From Castellaniella sp049671645 (lineage in GTDB: Bacteria; Pseudomonadota; Gammaproteobacteria; Burkholderiales; Burkholderiaceae_B), in the NCBI RefSeq assembly GCF_049671645.1, contig NZ_JBATVG010000023.1, forward strand, positions 186,001 through 250,000: a stretch of 64,000 bases of DNA, in the 5' to 3' direction. Both the position numbers and the translations under genes were made by a program. This document shows, piece by piece, positions 17,352-24,881 of the stretch. The notes beneath the pieces were generated by a model. It searched no databases. It was not told where the DNA came from and saw only the letters and a program-made list of their open reading frames with translations. How positions within the stretch are numbered: the stretch's first letter is position 1; the number at the start of each line of letters is the position of its first letter.

Positions 17352-20097
17352 TGCACAACTACTGGCTGACTACGTCGTCAGGTCCTTCCAGGACGACGTG
17401 ACGATTACCGAACAAGCGCTGAAGGACAGAATAGTCAAGCTAGCTCCAGTTGTCGAAGCCGCCATGGGCAAAGGGACGAGCGAGTCAGAACAAAACGATA
17501 TTCTGAAGGAACTATTGGCGAGGCTTAGCGTCAGCATGGATCTGGGCGAAGGGCTGAAAGCCGATGACATAAAGCCATGGCTCGATTCACGGCGCGCAAC
17601 GATAGATCCCTTCTACTGGACCCGCTTTCGCAACTACTTGCAAAAAGACTGGTCCCCTGACGTTCTCCGACAGTTCAACAGAGTCACCGATAGCATCCTT
17701 GACCTATGCGGGAATCCGTATGCCAAAGAAGAAGTGTGGAAGCGACGCGGCCTAGTAATCGGAGATGTCCAGTCAGGAAAGACCGCAACCTATACAGGAC
17801 TCTGCTGTAAGGCAGCCGACGCAGGATATCAGGTTATCGTACTCCTAACAGGTACTCTTGAAAGTCTCCGGCGTCAAACACAAAAGAGATTGGACGAAGG
17901 CTTCGCTGGCCTAGACAGTTCGGAATTTCTACTATCGAAGGGGAGTAGAGGCGCCTGGAGGAAGAGAGCGGTGGGAGCAGGCTTAGACAATCAGAAGCGA
18001 TTCGCTGCCGTATTCACATCACGAACGAAGGACTTCAACAAGGACGTTCTGAATTCCCGGCAACTGACACTGAGCGCGGTACGTGAACCCGTCCTCTTCG
18101 TTGTTAAGAAAAACAAAAACATCATCGAAAATCTAACTGCCTGGCTAAAAGCATACAACGCGGACAGCGGCGGCAACGTGAGAGAAAGCCTGCTGGTAAT
18201 AGATGACGAAGCCGACAACGCTTCCGTCAACACAAACAAGGGAGACACGGAGCCAACCGCCGTCAATCGCTGCATACGAAGTCTACTCAACTTATTTACT
18301 CGCTCCACCTATATTGGCTTCACGGCAACCCCTTTTGCCAACGTATTCATAGATCCCGACACCACTGACAGGGATTTCTACAAGGAGGAACTTTTCCCCC
18401 GTGACTTCATTTATGCGCTGGACGCGCCGACCAACTATATCGGCGCGAGTCGAATATTCGGTATTGACAGTGACTCAGCCAACACGTTCATCCGAGAGCT
18501 AGAAGACGCAGAAGACATATTCCCGCTGAAGCACAAGAGCACATTGGCGATAGAAGATCTTCCACAGAGTCTCCAAACGGCAATAAAGCAATTCATATTG
18601 GTCAATACAATACGAGACCTTCGTGGCGACCGGACAGCGCACAGGTCGATGCTCGTTAACATAAGCCGCTTCACACATGTGCAAGACCAGACGAGAGATC
18701 TTATTTACGCCGCACTGGAGGAAATGAAACAGCACATACGAAGCTACAGCGGACTCAGCAACGGAAGTTCCGAGAAAGATACAGTCTTGAATGAGCTGCA
18801 TTCCTTATTTTTGAAAGAGTATCAAGATTGCGGTTTCGATTGGAAGCAAATAAGAGCGTCACTGTTCGAGTCCAGCGCACCAATCTCCGTTCAATCTGTA
18901 AATCAAAGGTCAGGTGCGGCAAGCCTAGACTATACAAAACATGCCGAATCCGGCCTGCGAGTAATTGCCATTGGTGGAAACAGCCTATCTCGTGGCCTCA
19001 CCTTGGAAGGCCTATGCATAAGCTACTTTCACAGAAGCACACAAGCATACGACACTTTACTCCAGATGGGACGCTGGTTCGGGTACAGACGCGGATACGA
19101 AGACTTATGCAGGCTATGGATTACCGCCGACGCACAGCTATGGTATTCGCACGTCACCCTGGCAGCGGAGGAGCTACGAGACGAAGTCCGCAGAATGCGG
19201 CAGCTAGGCCTCACTCCAAAAGATTTTGGCCTTAAGGTTCGCTCGCATCCAGATACGCTGATCGTGACAGCACGCAACAAGATGCGAAACTCCGAGACTG
19301 TTATAAGGCAAATATCATGGAGCTGTGAGGGGGCAGAAACAACTAAATTACGAGTACGTTCGAATGACGCCAATAAGGTTGCCACACGAGCTCTCATTCG
19401 ATCTTTGCAGGAACAGCATATAGGGATTGAGCGTTCTGAATGGGGAAATCCGATAGCAAGGAGCGTCGGGAAGGAAATCGTAGCGAATTTTCTTGACTCG
19501 TTTGAGGTTCATCCACACAACTTTAAACTTTACGTCCCTGACGATGAAAAGGAAGATTTTGGACTAAGAAAATTCATCGCCGAGACAGATGAGCCTAAGC
19601 TTCAAACATGGGACATTGCGTTCCCCCAAGGCGGACTAGACCCTATTAACTTCCTAGACTCGAATATTGAGCTGCGGCCCCTCCAGCGTGTCGTCACAAC
19701 TGCCGACAGCGATCAGACAGTGCTGATTTCCGGGGCAAAGGCGAGAGTTGGCTCAAGGGGTGTAGAACGCGAGGGAATTGCCAAGAGCATCGTTGACGAA
19801 GAAATCTCGGAGGCAAAAGAAAAGGGGAAAAATGTAGCAGACCACGTTCTCCGCTCGAAGAGGGATCGACCGCTCCTGCTTATTTACGCAGTGACACCGT
19901 ACCACCAACACGATGAGAGCGTCTGGAGTGGGCTTACTACGGATGATTTGTTCATCGCATACGGCCTGAGTTTTCCACCGTTTGACGATAAGACACCAAG
20001 CAAGACCGTCGCATATCGCGTGAACCAGACATGGCTTCGCGACCATTCCATAGATGACGAATATGAAGAATCTGACGAAGATGACGTCGCGGAGTGA
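17335..20097 (+). CDS. Z1 domain superfamily 2-like helicase/ATPase
   Basis: A 920-aa P-loop ATPase of the Z1 family. Walker A is GDVQSGKT (residues 143-150), Walker B DDEAD (290-294), motif III TATP (330-333), then motif V-like GGNSLSRGLTLEGL (about 546-559) and motif VI QMGRWFGYR (about 577), the signature of Z1 endonuclease-associated helicases. Start is GTG at 17335, inside the end of the ATPase gene. A C-terminal region of about 270 aa has no clear motif. It overlaps the next gene by 17 bases. Likely it moves along or remodels DNA for the cluster's nuclease. Confidence 0.93.
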   Translation: MSLTHNAQLLADYVVRSFQDDVTITEQALKDRIVKLAPVVEAAMGKGTSESEQNDILKELLARLSVSMDLGEGLKADDIKPWLDSRRATIDPFYWTRFRNYLQKDWSPDVLRQFNRVTDSILDLCGNPYAKEEVWKRRGLVIGDVQSGKTATYTGLCCKAADAGYQVIVLLTGTLESLRRQTQKRLDEGFAGLDSSEFLLSKGSRGAWRKRAVGAGLDNQKRFAAVFTSRTKDFNKDVLNSRQLTLSAVREPVLFVVKKNKNIIENLTAWLKAYNADSGGNVRESLLVIDDEADNASVNTNKGDTEPTAVNRCIRSLLNLFTRSTYIGFTATPFANVFIDPDTTDRDFYKEELFPRDFIYALDAPTNYIGASRIFGIDSDSANTFIRELEDAEDIFPLKHKSTLAIEDLPQSLQTAIKQFILVNTIRDLRGDRTAHRSMLVNISRFTHVQDQTRDLIYAALEEMKQHIRSYSGLSNGSSEKDTVLNELHSLFLKEYQDCGFDWKQIRASLFESSAPISVQSVNQRSGAASLDYTKHAESGLRVIAIGGNSLSRGLTLEGLCISYFHRSTQAYDTLLQMGRWFGYRRGYEDLCRLWITADAQLWYSHVTLAAEELRDEVRRMRQLGLTPKDFGLKVRSHPDTLIVTARNKMRNSETVIRQISWSCEGAETTKLRVRSNDANKVATRALIRSLQEQHIGIERSEWGNPIARSVGKEIVANFLDSFEVHPHNFKLYVPDDEKEDFGLRKFIAETDEPKLQTWDIAFPQGGLDPINFLDSNIELRPLQRVVTTADSDQTVLISGAKARVGSRGVEREGIAKSIVDEEISEAKEKGKNVADHVLRSKRDRPLLLIYAVTPYHQHDESVWSGLTTDDLFIAYGLSFPPFDDKTPSKTVAYRVNQTWLRDHSIDDEYEESDEDDVAE

Positions 20098-21037
20098 ATT
20101 ACTATGGCAAAGCCTGACGGGGACCGGGACATTACCCGTTCACCGGCGGGTCTCGCCAAACCACCCCCTCGATCTCTTCGCGCAATTGGACGGAGCGGGT
20201 CAGGTCGGACTGCTCGCCATCTCGAGTCAGTCCCCAGGAGACGTTCCGACATACACGTCCGTGGACGTTAGCATCGGCTTGAGAAGTGACGGGGCCTGGG
20301 CAACATCCATCTCGTTAAGGCAACCCCAACTGCGGCAACTCTTTGCCGCGATGTGCGACGAGATAATTGACCAAGGAGAAACCACGACAGAGGGCACACA
20401 AGCAGGGGGTTTCGTGCTTCACCTTCTAGCACGGTGGCAACGGCTTTTAGCTCTGGGTCCTGACGGCCTCCTCTCCTCGCAGCAAAGGCTAGGGTTGGCC
20501 GGTGAGTTAACCATACTCACCAAGGCTATCACACACTTAGGCCCAGGGCTTGCAATTGACGCGTGGCGCGGACCACTGGATGCTCCGCAGGACTTTGTGT
20601 TCCCAACTTTCCTGGTGGAGGTCAAGTCAATCACGCTGGGAGGGACGGAGGTAATTATCAGTTCGTCTGAGCAGCTTGACATCAAGCCCAGTGCCCTCTC
20701 GCTTGCTGTCTGCGAATTCATAATTCGTCCCGCCACCAAGGATAGCGGGACTCTCTCGTCCATGGTGTCACAGATTCGCGAGAAAGTAATGAATGAGCCT
20801 GAAGCAGCAGGGAAATTTGAGATACTGATAAGAGAGGCCGGCTTCATAGATAGAGATGAATACACACGCGAAGAGTACAACCTGACGCAAATTCAGTGGT
20901 ACACAATAACGGAAAATTTTCCCTGCCTGCGCAGAAGTGAACTCCCGAGTGCGATAACCAAGGCCAAATATTCTTTGGAAATCAGCCAGCTGAGTCCATT
21001 CAAAGTAGCTGAGAGGGGAAAGCCATGGAACCAATAG
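20081..21037 (+). CDS. PD-(D/E)XK motif protein (DUF4420 family), putative nuclease
   Basis: A 318-aa protein recognised as a PD-(D/E)XK-fold member found with Z1 and AIPR genes. The nuclease core reads D171-F172, then E180-V-K182 (QDFVFPTFLVEVKS), and a preceding helix GLAGELTIL supplies another acidic residue. It is the best candidate for the DNA-cutting subunit. The ATG at 20081 overlaps the Z1 gene by 17 bases, like the junction before it; an in-frame ATG at 20054 is also possible. It overlaps the AIPR gene by 13 bases. The length fits the family. Confidence 0.87.
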   Translation: MTSRSELLWQSLTGTGTLPVHRRVSPNHPLDLFAQLDGAGQVGLLAISSQSPGDVPTYTSVDVSIGLRSDGAWATSISLRQPQLRQLFAAMCDEIIDQGETTTEGTQAGGFVLHLLARWQRLLALGPDGLLSSQQRLGLAGELTILTKAITHLGPGLAIDAWRGPLDAPQDFVFPTFLVEVKSITLGGTEVIISSSEQLDIKPSALSLAVCEFIIRPATKDSGTLSSMVSQIREKVMNEPEAAGKFEILIREAGFIDRDEYTREEYNLTQIQWYTITENFPCLRRSELPSAITKAKYSLEISQLSPFKVAERGKPWNQ

Positions 21038-23082
21038 AAGATTTTCGCAGAGAGCTCCTTGCGCGAGCCATGGTCCGAGCGAGTGCGGACAGGAACTTTG
21101 GCTACACCGCCTTCGTCGAGCAATGCGGTGAGCTCCTGGAGGAGGCAGAGGAGCTATCTGAATTCTTTTCCTGCTTCTACCGTCGCCAGCGCCCGGGACT
21201 AAAAAACTTAGGGGTTGACGGATATTCTTTTGACGACGCAGACGAGTCTGCACGTTTCGTCATAGCAGACTTTTCGGCAGAAAGAGACACCTTTCCATCG
21301 AACATAACAGGATCGGATGCTCTCAAACTCTTTTCTGATCTGAAGGCATTCATCGAGGAATCACTCTCAGGATCCATCGAGGACGTGACAGAGGAAAGCT
21401 CGCCGGAGTACGGCCTTGCGAGGGAGCTTTGCACACGCATAAATGATATCTCTCGCTTCCGGCTCTACTTAATAAGCGATCGGCCACTGAGCACGCGAAT
21501 CAAGGACTGGCCAGAGGGCGAGATCAATGGAGTACCTGTCGAATTCCACATCTGGGACCTCACGAGGTTCTACAGAGCCAGCCTAGCTCAATCGGGCCGT
21601 GACGAGCTAGTTGTAGACTTCAGCTCCCTCCCCTCCGGCGGCCTACCATGCCTCCCTGCCAGTAACAGCTCGGACTCATACGAAGGGTACCTTTGCGTGA
21701 TACCTGGCTCTGTTCTATCAGAAATCTATGAGAGCTATGGGAGCCGACTTCTCGAGGGAAACGTGCGAGCATTTCTCAGCACAACCGGCAAGGTCAACAA
21801 GGGCATCCAGCAAACTCTACAAAAAGAGCCGCAGATGTTCTTTGCCTACAACAACGGCATAGCCGCGACCGCGTCGAGTGTTGAGATCCTCGAATCGGGT
21901 GGAGGAAAATATATAGTCTCTGCCCAAGACTTTCAGATCGTCAATGGCGGACAAACGACAGCATCCATAGCTTACGCTAACCGAAGGTCTACGGTAGACC
22001 TCTCCGACGTCTTAGTGCAGATGAAGCTATCAGTAGTAAGCGACGAACGTTCTGGAACCTTTATTCCTCTAATTTCCCGTTTTTCAAACTCACAGAACAA
22101 GGTCTCAGATGCAGATTTCTTCGCGAACCACGAATTTCATCGGCGCATAGAAAAAATCTCCCGTCGGCTTAGAGCACCTGCCAAAAAGGGGACGCAGGTT
22201 GAGAGCTACTGGTTTTACGAACGCGCAAGGGGCCAGTACGCAGTGGAGATTGGAAGACTGGCGGGTGTCGAACGCAAGCGATTTGAGACAGAAAATCCAC
22301 GAAACCAGATAATCACCAAGACCGATCTCGCGAAATTCGAGAACTCGTGGAGGCAGTACCCTCACGATGTTAGCCGGGGAGCTCAAAAGAATTTTATCAA
22401 ATTTGCGGAATATATAACTGCTGAATGGACGCAAAACCAAGACTTTTTCCACGATGAATACTTCAGACAGCTTATTGTGAAAGCATTGATGTTTCGTTCG
22501 CTCGAAAAAATGGTTCCGAAGGAAGAATGGTATCAAGGTGGCTACCGAGCCCAGATCATTACATACACTATCGCAAAACTGGCGAACATGATCGAAAACC
22601 GGACAGACAGGCACAAACTCAATTTTGACCAGATCTGGCGGGATCAATCTCTGTCGGACGCGTTAGTCGAACAATTAGCCCTAATTGCAAAATCGGCCCA
22701 TAATTCTATTACGCACCCGATTGCTGGCATACAAAACATATCAGAATGGTGTAAGAAGGAGGGTGCTTGGCAGCGGTTCCGAGAAACTGATATTCCCTTT
22801 ATCAGCTCACTAGAATCGGAACTCATTGCCTCTGAGGAAGCCGAATCCGTACGCCGCGCAGCGAGGGCGGAGGCAAAGATAGATTCTGGCATCGATGCCC
22901 TGCAAGAGGTACTCGCATATGGTGCAAGCAACTGGGTTAGCTTGCGAGAAGCGGCCCTCAACAGCAGGCTAGTGACACCACGCGAGGATGGACTTCTGCG
23001 GGTAGCCTCAAATCCTTCCTGGGTACCTACGGATCGCCAAGCGAAGGAGCTAGTCAAATTACGTAGGAAGTTGGAGACCTGA
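21025..23082 (+). CDS. AIPR family protein (abortive infection phage resistance)
   Basis: A 685-aa member of the AIPR family, named for plasmid-borne phage abortive infection proteins of lactococci. The family core is clear: FFAYNNGIAATASSVEI followed by FQIVNGGQTTASIAYANRR (about residues 305-325) and FSNSQNKVSDADFFANHEFH. The biochemical role is not established; in this context it may sense or execute the response. The ATG has GAGAGGGGAAAGCC upstream and lies in the end of the PD-(D/E)XK gene, so translation is likely coupled. Confidence 0.92.
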   Translation: MEPIEDFRRELLARAMVRASADRNFGYTAFVEQCGELLEEAEELSEFFSCFYRRQRPGLKNLGVDGYSFDDADESARFVIADFSAERDTFPSNITGSDALKLFSDLKAFIEESLSGSIEDVTEESSPEYGLARELCTRINDISRFRLYLISDRPLSTRIKDWPEGEINGVPVEFHIWDLTRFYRASLAQSGRDELVVDFSSLPSGGLPCLPASNSSDSYEGYLCVIPGSVLSEIYESYGSRLLEGNVRAFLSTTGKVNKGIQQTLQKEPQMFFAYNNGIAATASSVEILESGGGKYIVSAQDFQIVNGGQTTASIAYANRRSTVDLSDVLVQMKLSVVSDERSGTFIPLISRFSNSQNKVSDADFFANHEFHRRIEKISRRLRAPAKKGTQVESYWFYERARGQYAVEIGRLAGVERKRFETENPRNQIITKTDLAKFENSWRQYPHDVSRGAQKNFIKFAEYITAEWTQNQDFFHDEYFRQLIVKALMFRSLEKMVPKEEWYQGGYRAQIITYTIAKLANMIENRTDRHKLNFDQIWRDQSLSDALVEQLALIAKSAHNSITHPIAGIQNISEWCKKEGAWQRFRETDIPFISSLESELIASEEAESVRRAARAEAKIDSGIDALQEVLAYGASNWVSLREAALNSRLVTPREDGLLRVASNPSWVPTDRQAKELVKLRRKLET

Positions 23083-23116
23083 GTTGTCAGATTGGTATCG
23101 TCATATTTAGCAGATC

Positions 23117-23611
23117 ATGTCAGATATTGTCACCCCGCAACAACGTAGCAAGATGATGGCCAAAATAAGAGGCAAAGACACTAGGCCAGAGATCAAGATA
23201 CGCCAGTTGCTATTTTCTCACGGACTACGTTTCCGCCTGCACCGGCGAGACCTGCCAGGTACGCCCGACATCGTAATGAAAGGTATAAAGGTAGCTATAT
23301 TCGTGCATGGGTGCTTCTGGCATCAACACGTTGGATGCAAGCTTGCGGCACGGCCGTCAAGCAACACAGATTTCTGGAATCGCAAGCTTGAAGCGAACAC
23401 CCAGCGTGACGCACAAGCCCTCGTGGAGCTCGCGGCCTCTGGCTGGCGCACGCTTATCATCTGGGAGTGCGCCACACGCAAGCGGTGCAGCGACGAAGTG
23501 CTTTACGACGCAATCCGCGATTGGATCAATGGCAGCGATTCAGTCGGGGAGATTCCTCCAAGCGGGGGCATGGTTCTACCAGGGAACCACATCGGCTCGC
23601 CGGTAGCGTAG
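23117..23611 (+). CDS. vsr: very short patch repair endonuclease Vsr
   Basis: Nicks next to T:G mismatches formed when 5-methylcytosine deaminates. The 164-aa protein has the Vsr layout: E25, the metal-binding D51 (PGTPDIV), FVHGCFWHQH with H64, H69 and H71, and the zinc-binding cysteines C66 and C74. The region SSNTDFWNRKLEAN and GWRTLIIWECA complete the fold. Threonine 63 of the E. coli enzyme is valine here. It lies 34 bases past the AIPR gene on the same strand and would protect the host from mutations at the sites of the island methyltransferase. Confidence 0.95.
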   Translation: MSDIVTPQQRSKMMAKIRGKDTRPEIKIRQLLFSHGLRFRLHRRDLPGTPDIVMKGIKVAIFVHGCFWHQHVGCKLAARPSSNTDFWNRKLEANTQRDAQALVELAASGWRTLIIWECATRKRCSDEVLYDAIRDWINGSDSVGEIPPSGGMVLPGNHIGSPVA

Positions 23612-23617
23612 CCATCG

Positions 23618-23854
23618 CTACCCCGCTCCTCTCAACTCCGGCCAAATCTGCCACCAGTCATCCGGGCGCAGCTGCTTCCGGGTGACGGCCCCGCTTGTTA
23701 GCTCCTCGATCTCTACGCAGCGGATGATGGGCACGGGGCGCGCCCCCGCCGCCCAGCTGCTGACCACCTGTACGGGCAACCCCAATTTCTTGGCCAATGG
23801 GATCATCCCGCCCATTACTTCACAGGCATCTCGGACGGATTGAAAATCGTGCAT
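23618..23854 (-). CDS. YdaS/Cro-like DNA-binding regulator
   Basis: A 78-aa helix-turn-helix protein. The pattern MGGMIPLAKKLGLPVQVVSSWAAGARPVP is a phage Cro/YdaS helix-turn-helix, and the tail TRKQLRPDDWWQIWPEL is the hallmark ending of YdaS-type proteins. The start at 23854 fits the family; an in-frame ATG at 23881 would add nine residues. It converges on vsr with seven bases between. It could be a relic of a prophage or the control gene of the island; no partner toxin is beside it. Confidence 0.8.
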   Translation of the reverse strand: MHDFQSVRDACEVMGGMIPLAKKLGLPVQVVSSWAAGARPVPIIRCVEIEELTSGAVTRKQLRPDDWWQIWPELRGAG

Positions 23855-23891
23855 ATGCTTCCATGACCATGCTAACAGCATAGATTTTATA

Positions 23892-23908
23892 AAATAAATT
23901 CGTTATTT
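23892..23908. promoter_or_regulatory. candidate operator upstream of the YdaS-like gene
   Basis: An inverted repeat AAATAA-(5)-TTATTT lies 38 bases upstream of the regulator start in very A/T-rich DNA, with TATAAAAT-like -10 sequences around it. Autoregulation by the Cro-like protein would fit. Short A/T palindromes arise easily by chance, so the call is weak. Confidence 0.3.
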
Positions 23909-24501
23909 GGATGTGACGTCGCGTTGACGTTTTGTGCCGTTTTTCGGCGCGAAAGTTCAGGTACAGCAGGCCAAATTGCAACAATAGGTCAAATGGCAGC
24001 ATGCGCAGCGGGAAACAAGCTGAAATGACCTGAACCAAACTTTTTTCAAAGCACCCTAGAAGAGCCGGCGATTTTATGCCCTTCCGCCGAGCACGAGATA
24101 GTCACAGGCACAAACAATTTGCCCTAGTGGCGTATCCCTAGGCCACACAGGTATCCGCTAAGCTTAATCATCCCTCAGTAAAGCCTTGAATCGTTTAGAA
24201 AATCAATCGGCTGAATGCCTGTTGATATAACTAAGCGTTTTGATGAAAATGACATAAACTGCCTCACGCAGGTCAGCTCTTTAACAAGCAACAATCGATG
24301 AATACTGCGCCCTGCCCGATTACGCGGCACGCGACTGCGCAGCAACCTGTAGGACGTGGGGATTGAAGCAAAACCGATGAAATCCACCAACGTTGGCCAG
24401 CCCCTCGCGTGGGGTATGGATGGCTGCGTGCGGTGGGGGCTTTCCCCAGCGGAAGCGCCCGGGGCATTCCCCCAGCAGAGGCCAAACTGGGAGCGTCCTG
24501 A
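23909..24501. other. non-coding, decayed right part of the island
   Basis: About 590 bases in which every open frame on either strand is short and unlike known proteins. GC content rises towards the right end. It is probably the eroded remains of accessory genes between the regulator and the remnant excisionase-like sequence. Confidence 0.55.
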
Positions 24502-24627
24502 TCCACCATTTACCGGCTGGTCAACGATGGCGAGCGTGTACTGATCAAGATAGGCAAACGCTCCAGCGGCATCACCGCAGCCAGCCTGCATGCGCTCATC
24601 GAACGCAACAAGGCAATCGCCAGTTGA
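24502..24627 (+). pseudogene. AlpA/excisionase-like HTH remnant
   Basis: A 41-codon stretch opening directly after a stop and reading TIYRLVNDGERVLIKIGKRS then SGITAASLHALIERNKAIAS before TGA at 24625. This is the C-terminal part of a small AlpA/MerR-like helix-turn-helix protein of the kind that controls excision in tRNA-borne islands. No start codon or upstream half is in frame, so the gene is truncated. Identification rests on the short pattern only. Confidence 0.5.
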
Positions 24628-24706
24628 ATCAACGTGGCGGAGGCACATTGGGTCAGGCGGGAATCGACCGATGAGGCGTTTTCGGCCGCTTCTGCTGTTT
24701 TTCTAC

Positions 24707-24717
24707 ACTTGTACCCC
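24707..24717 (+). repeat. candidate integrase arm site, copy 3 (right end)
   Basis: ACTTGTACCCC, identical to the 11-mer at 12664-12674, located 51 bases inside the right attachment repeat. Its occurrence near both ends of the island supports a role as an arm-type integrase site. Confidence 0.5.
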
Positions 24718-24768
24718 GGGGTTCCTGTCTAATCTGCAGAAGCGCGTCATTGCTAGCTGTACGACAGC

Positions 24769-24794
24769 TGGTTCGATTCCGCCCCGGGCCACCA
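24769..24794 (+). repeat. right attachment site (copy of tRNA-Phe 3' end)
   Basis: Exact 26-bp duplicate of tRNA-Phe positions 12516-12541, same orientation, ending in CCA. Upstream bases show no rest of a tRNA, so it is only the duplicated 3' part. It marks the right boundary of the island. The original tRNA terminator lies directly beyond it. Confidence 0.9.
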
Positions 24795-24803
24795 GTTGCA
24801 ATC

Positions 24804-24830
24804 AACCCAGTCGGTTTCGGCTGGGTTTTT
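24804..24830 (+). terminator. rho-independent terminator, original tRNA-Phe terminator
   Basis: Stem AACCCAG (24804-24810) pairs with CTGGGTT (24821-24827), with further CG pairs inside, followed by a run of T. It lies 10 bases after the CCA of the duplicated tRNA end, the normal distance for a tRNA terminator. The island insertion has moved it 12 kb away from the tRNA gene it served. Confidence 0.8.
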
Positions 24831-24881
24831 TGTTGCCTGGAGCACCGCCGTTGGCGCGGGCCGCTGTTCAATGCGTCGCGC

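Larger units (their letters stand above)
12516..24794. mobile_element. tRNA-Phe-borne genomic island with a defence cluster
   Basis: About 12.25 kb between two exact 26-bp copies of the 3' end of tRNA-Phe. It holds a decayed P4-type integrase beside the intact tRNA, a set of 11-bp repeats near both ends, a methyltransferase/MORC/Z1/PD-(D/E)XK/AIPR/Vsr cluster, a YdaS-like regulator and a remnant HTH gene. Base composition is visibly richer in A+T from about 14 to 24 kb than in the flanks, a sign of transfer. No structural phage, plasmid or conjugation genes are seen. With no intact integrase the island is probably fixed unless helped in trans. Confidence 0.9.

Noticed and set aside
14110..23611. 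DISARM, BREX or type I restriction assignment
   Set aside because: The diagnostic genes are absent (DrmA/DrmB, PglX/PglZ/BrxC, HsdR/HsdM/HsdS). The Z1, MORC and AIPR set is different.
24175..24648. 157-codon minus-strand frame at the island's right end
   Set aside because: No recognisable domain, no ribosome site, and it overlaps the AlpA-like remnant and other decayed DNA.
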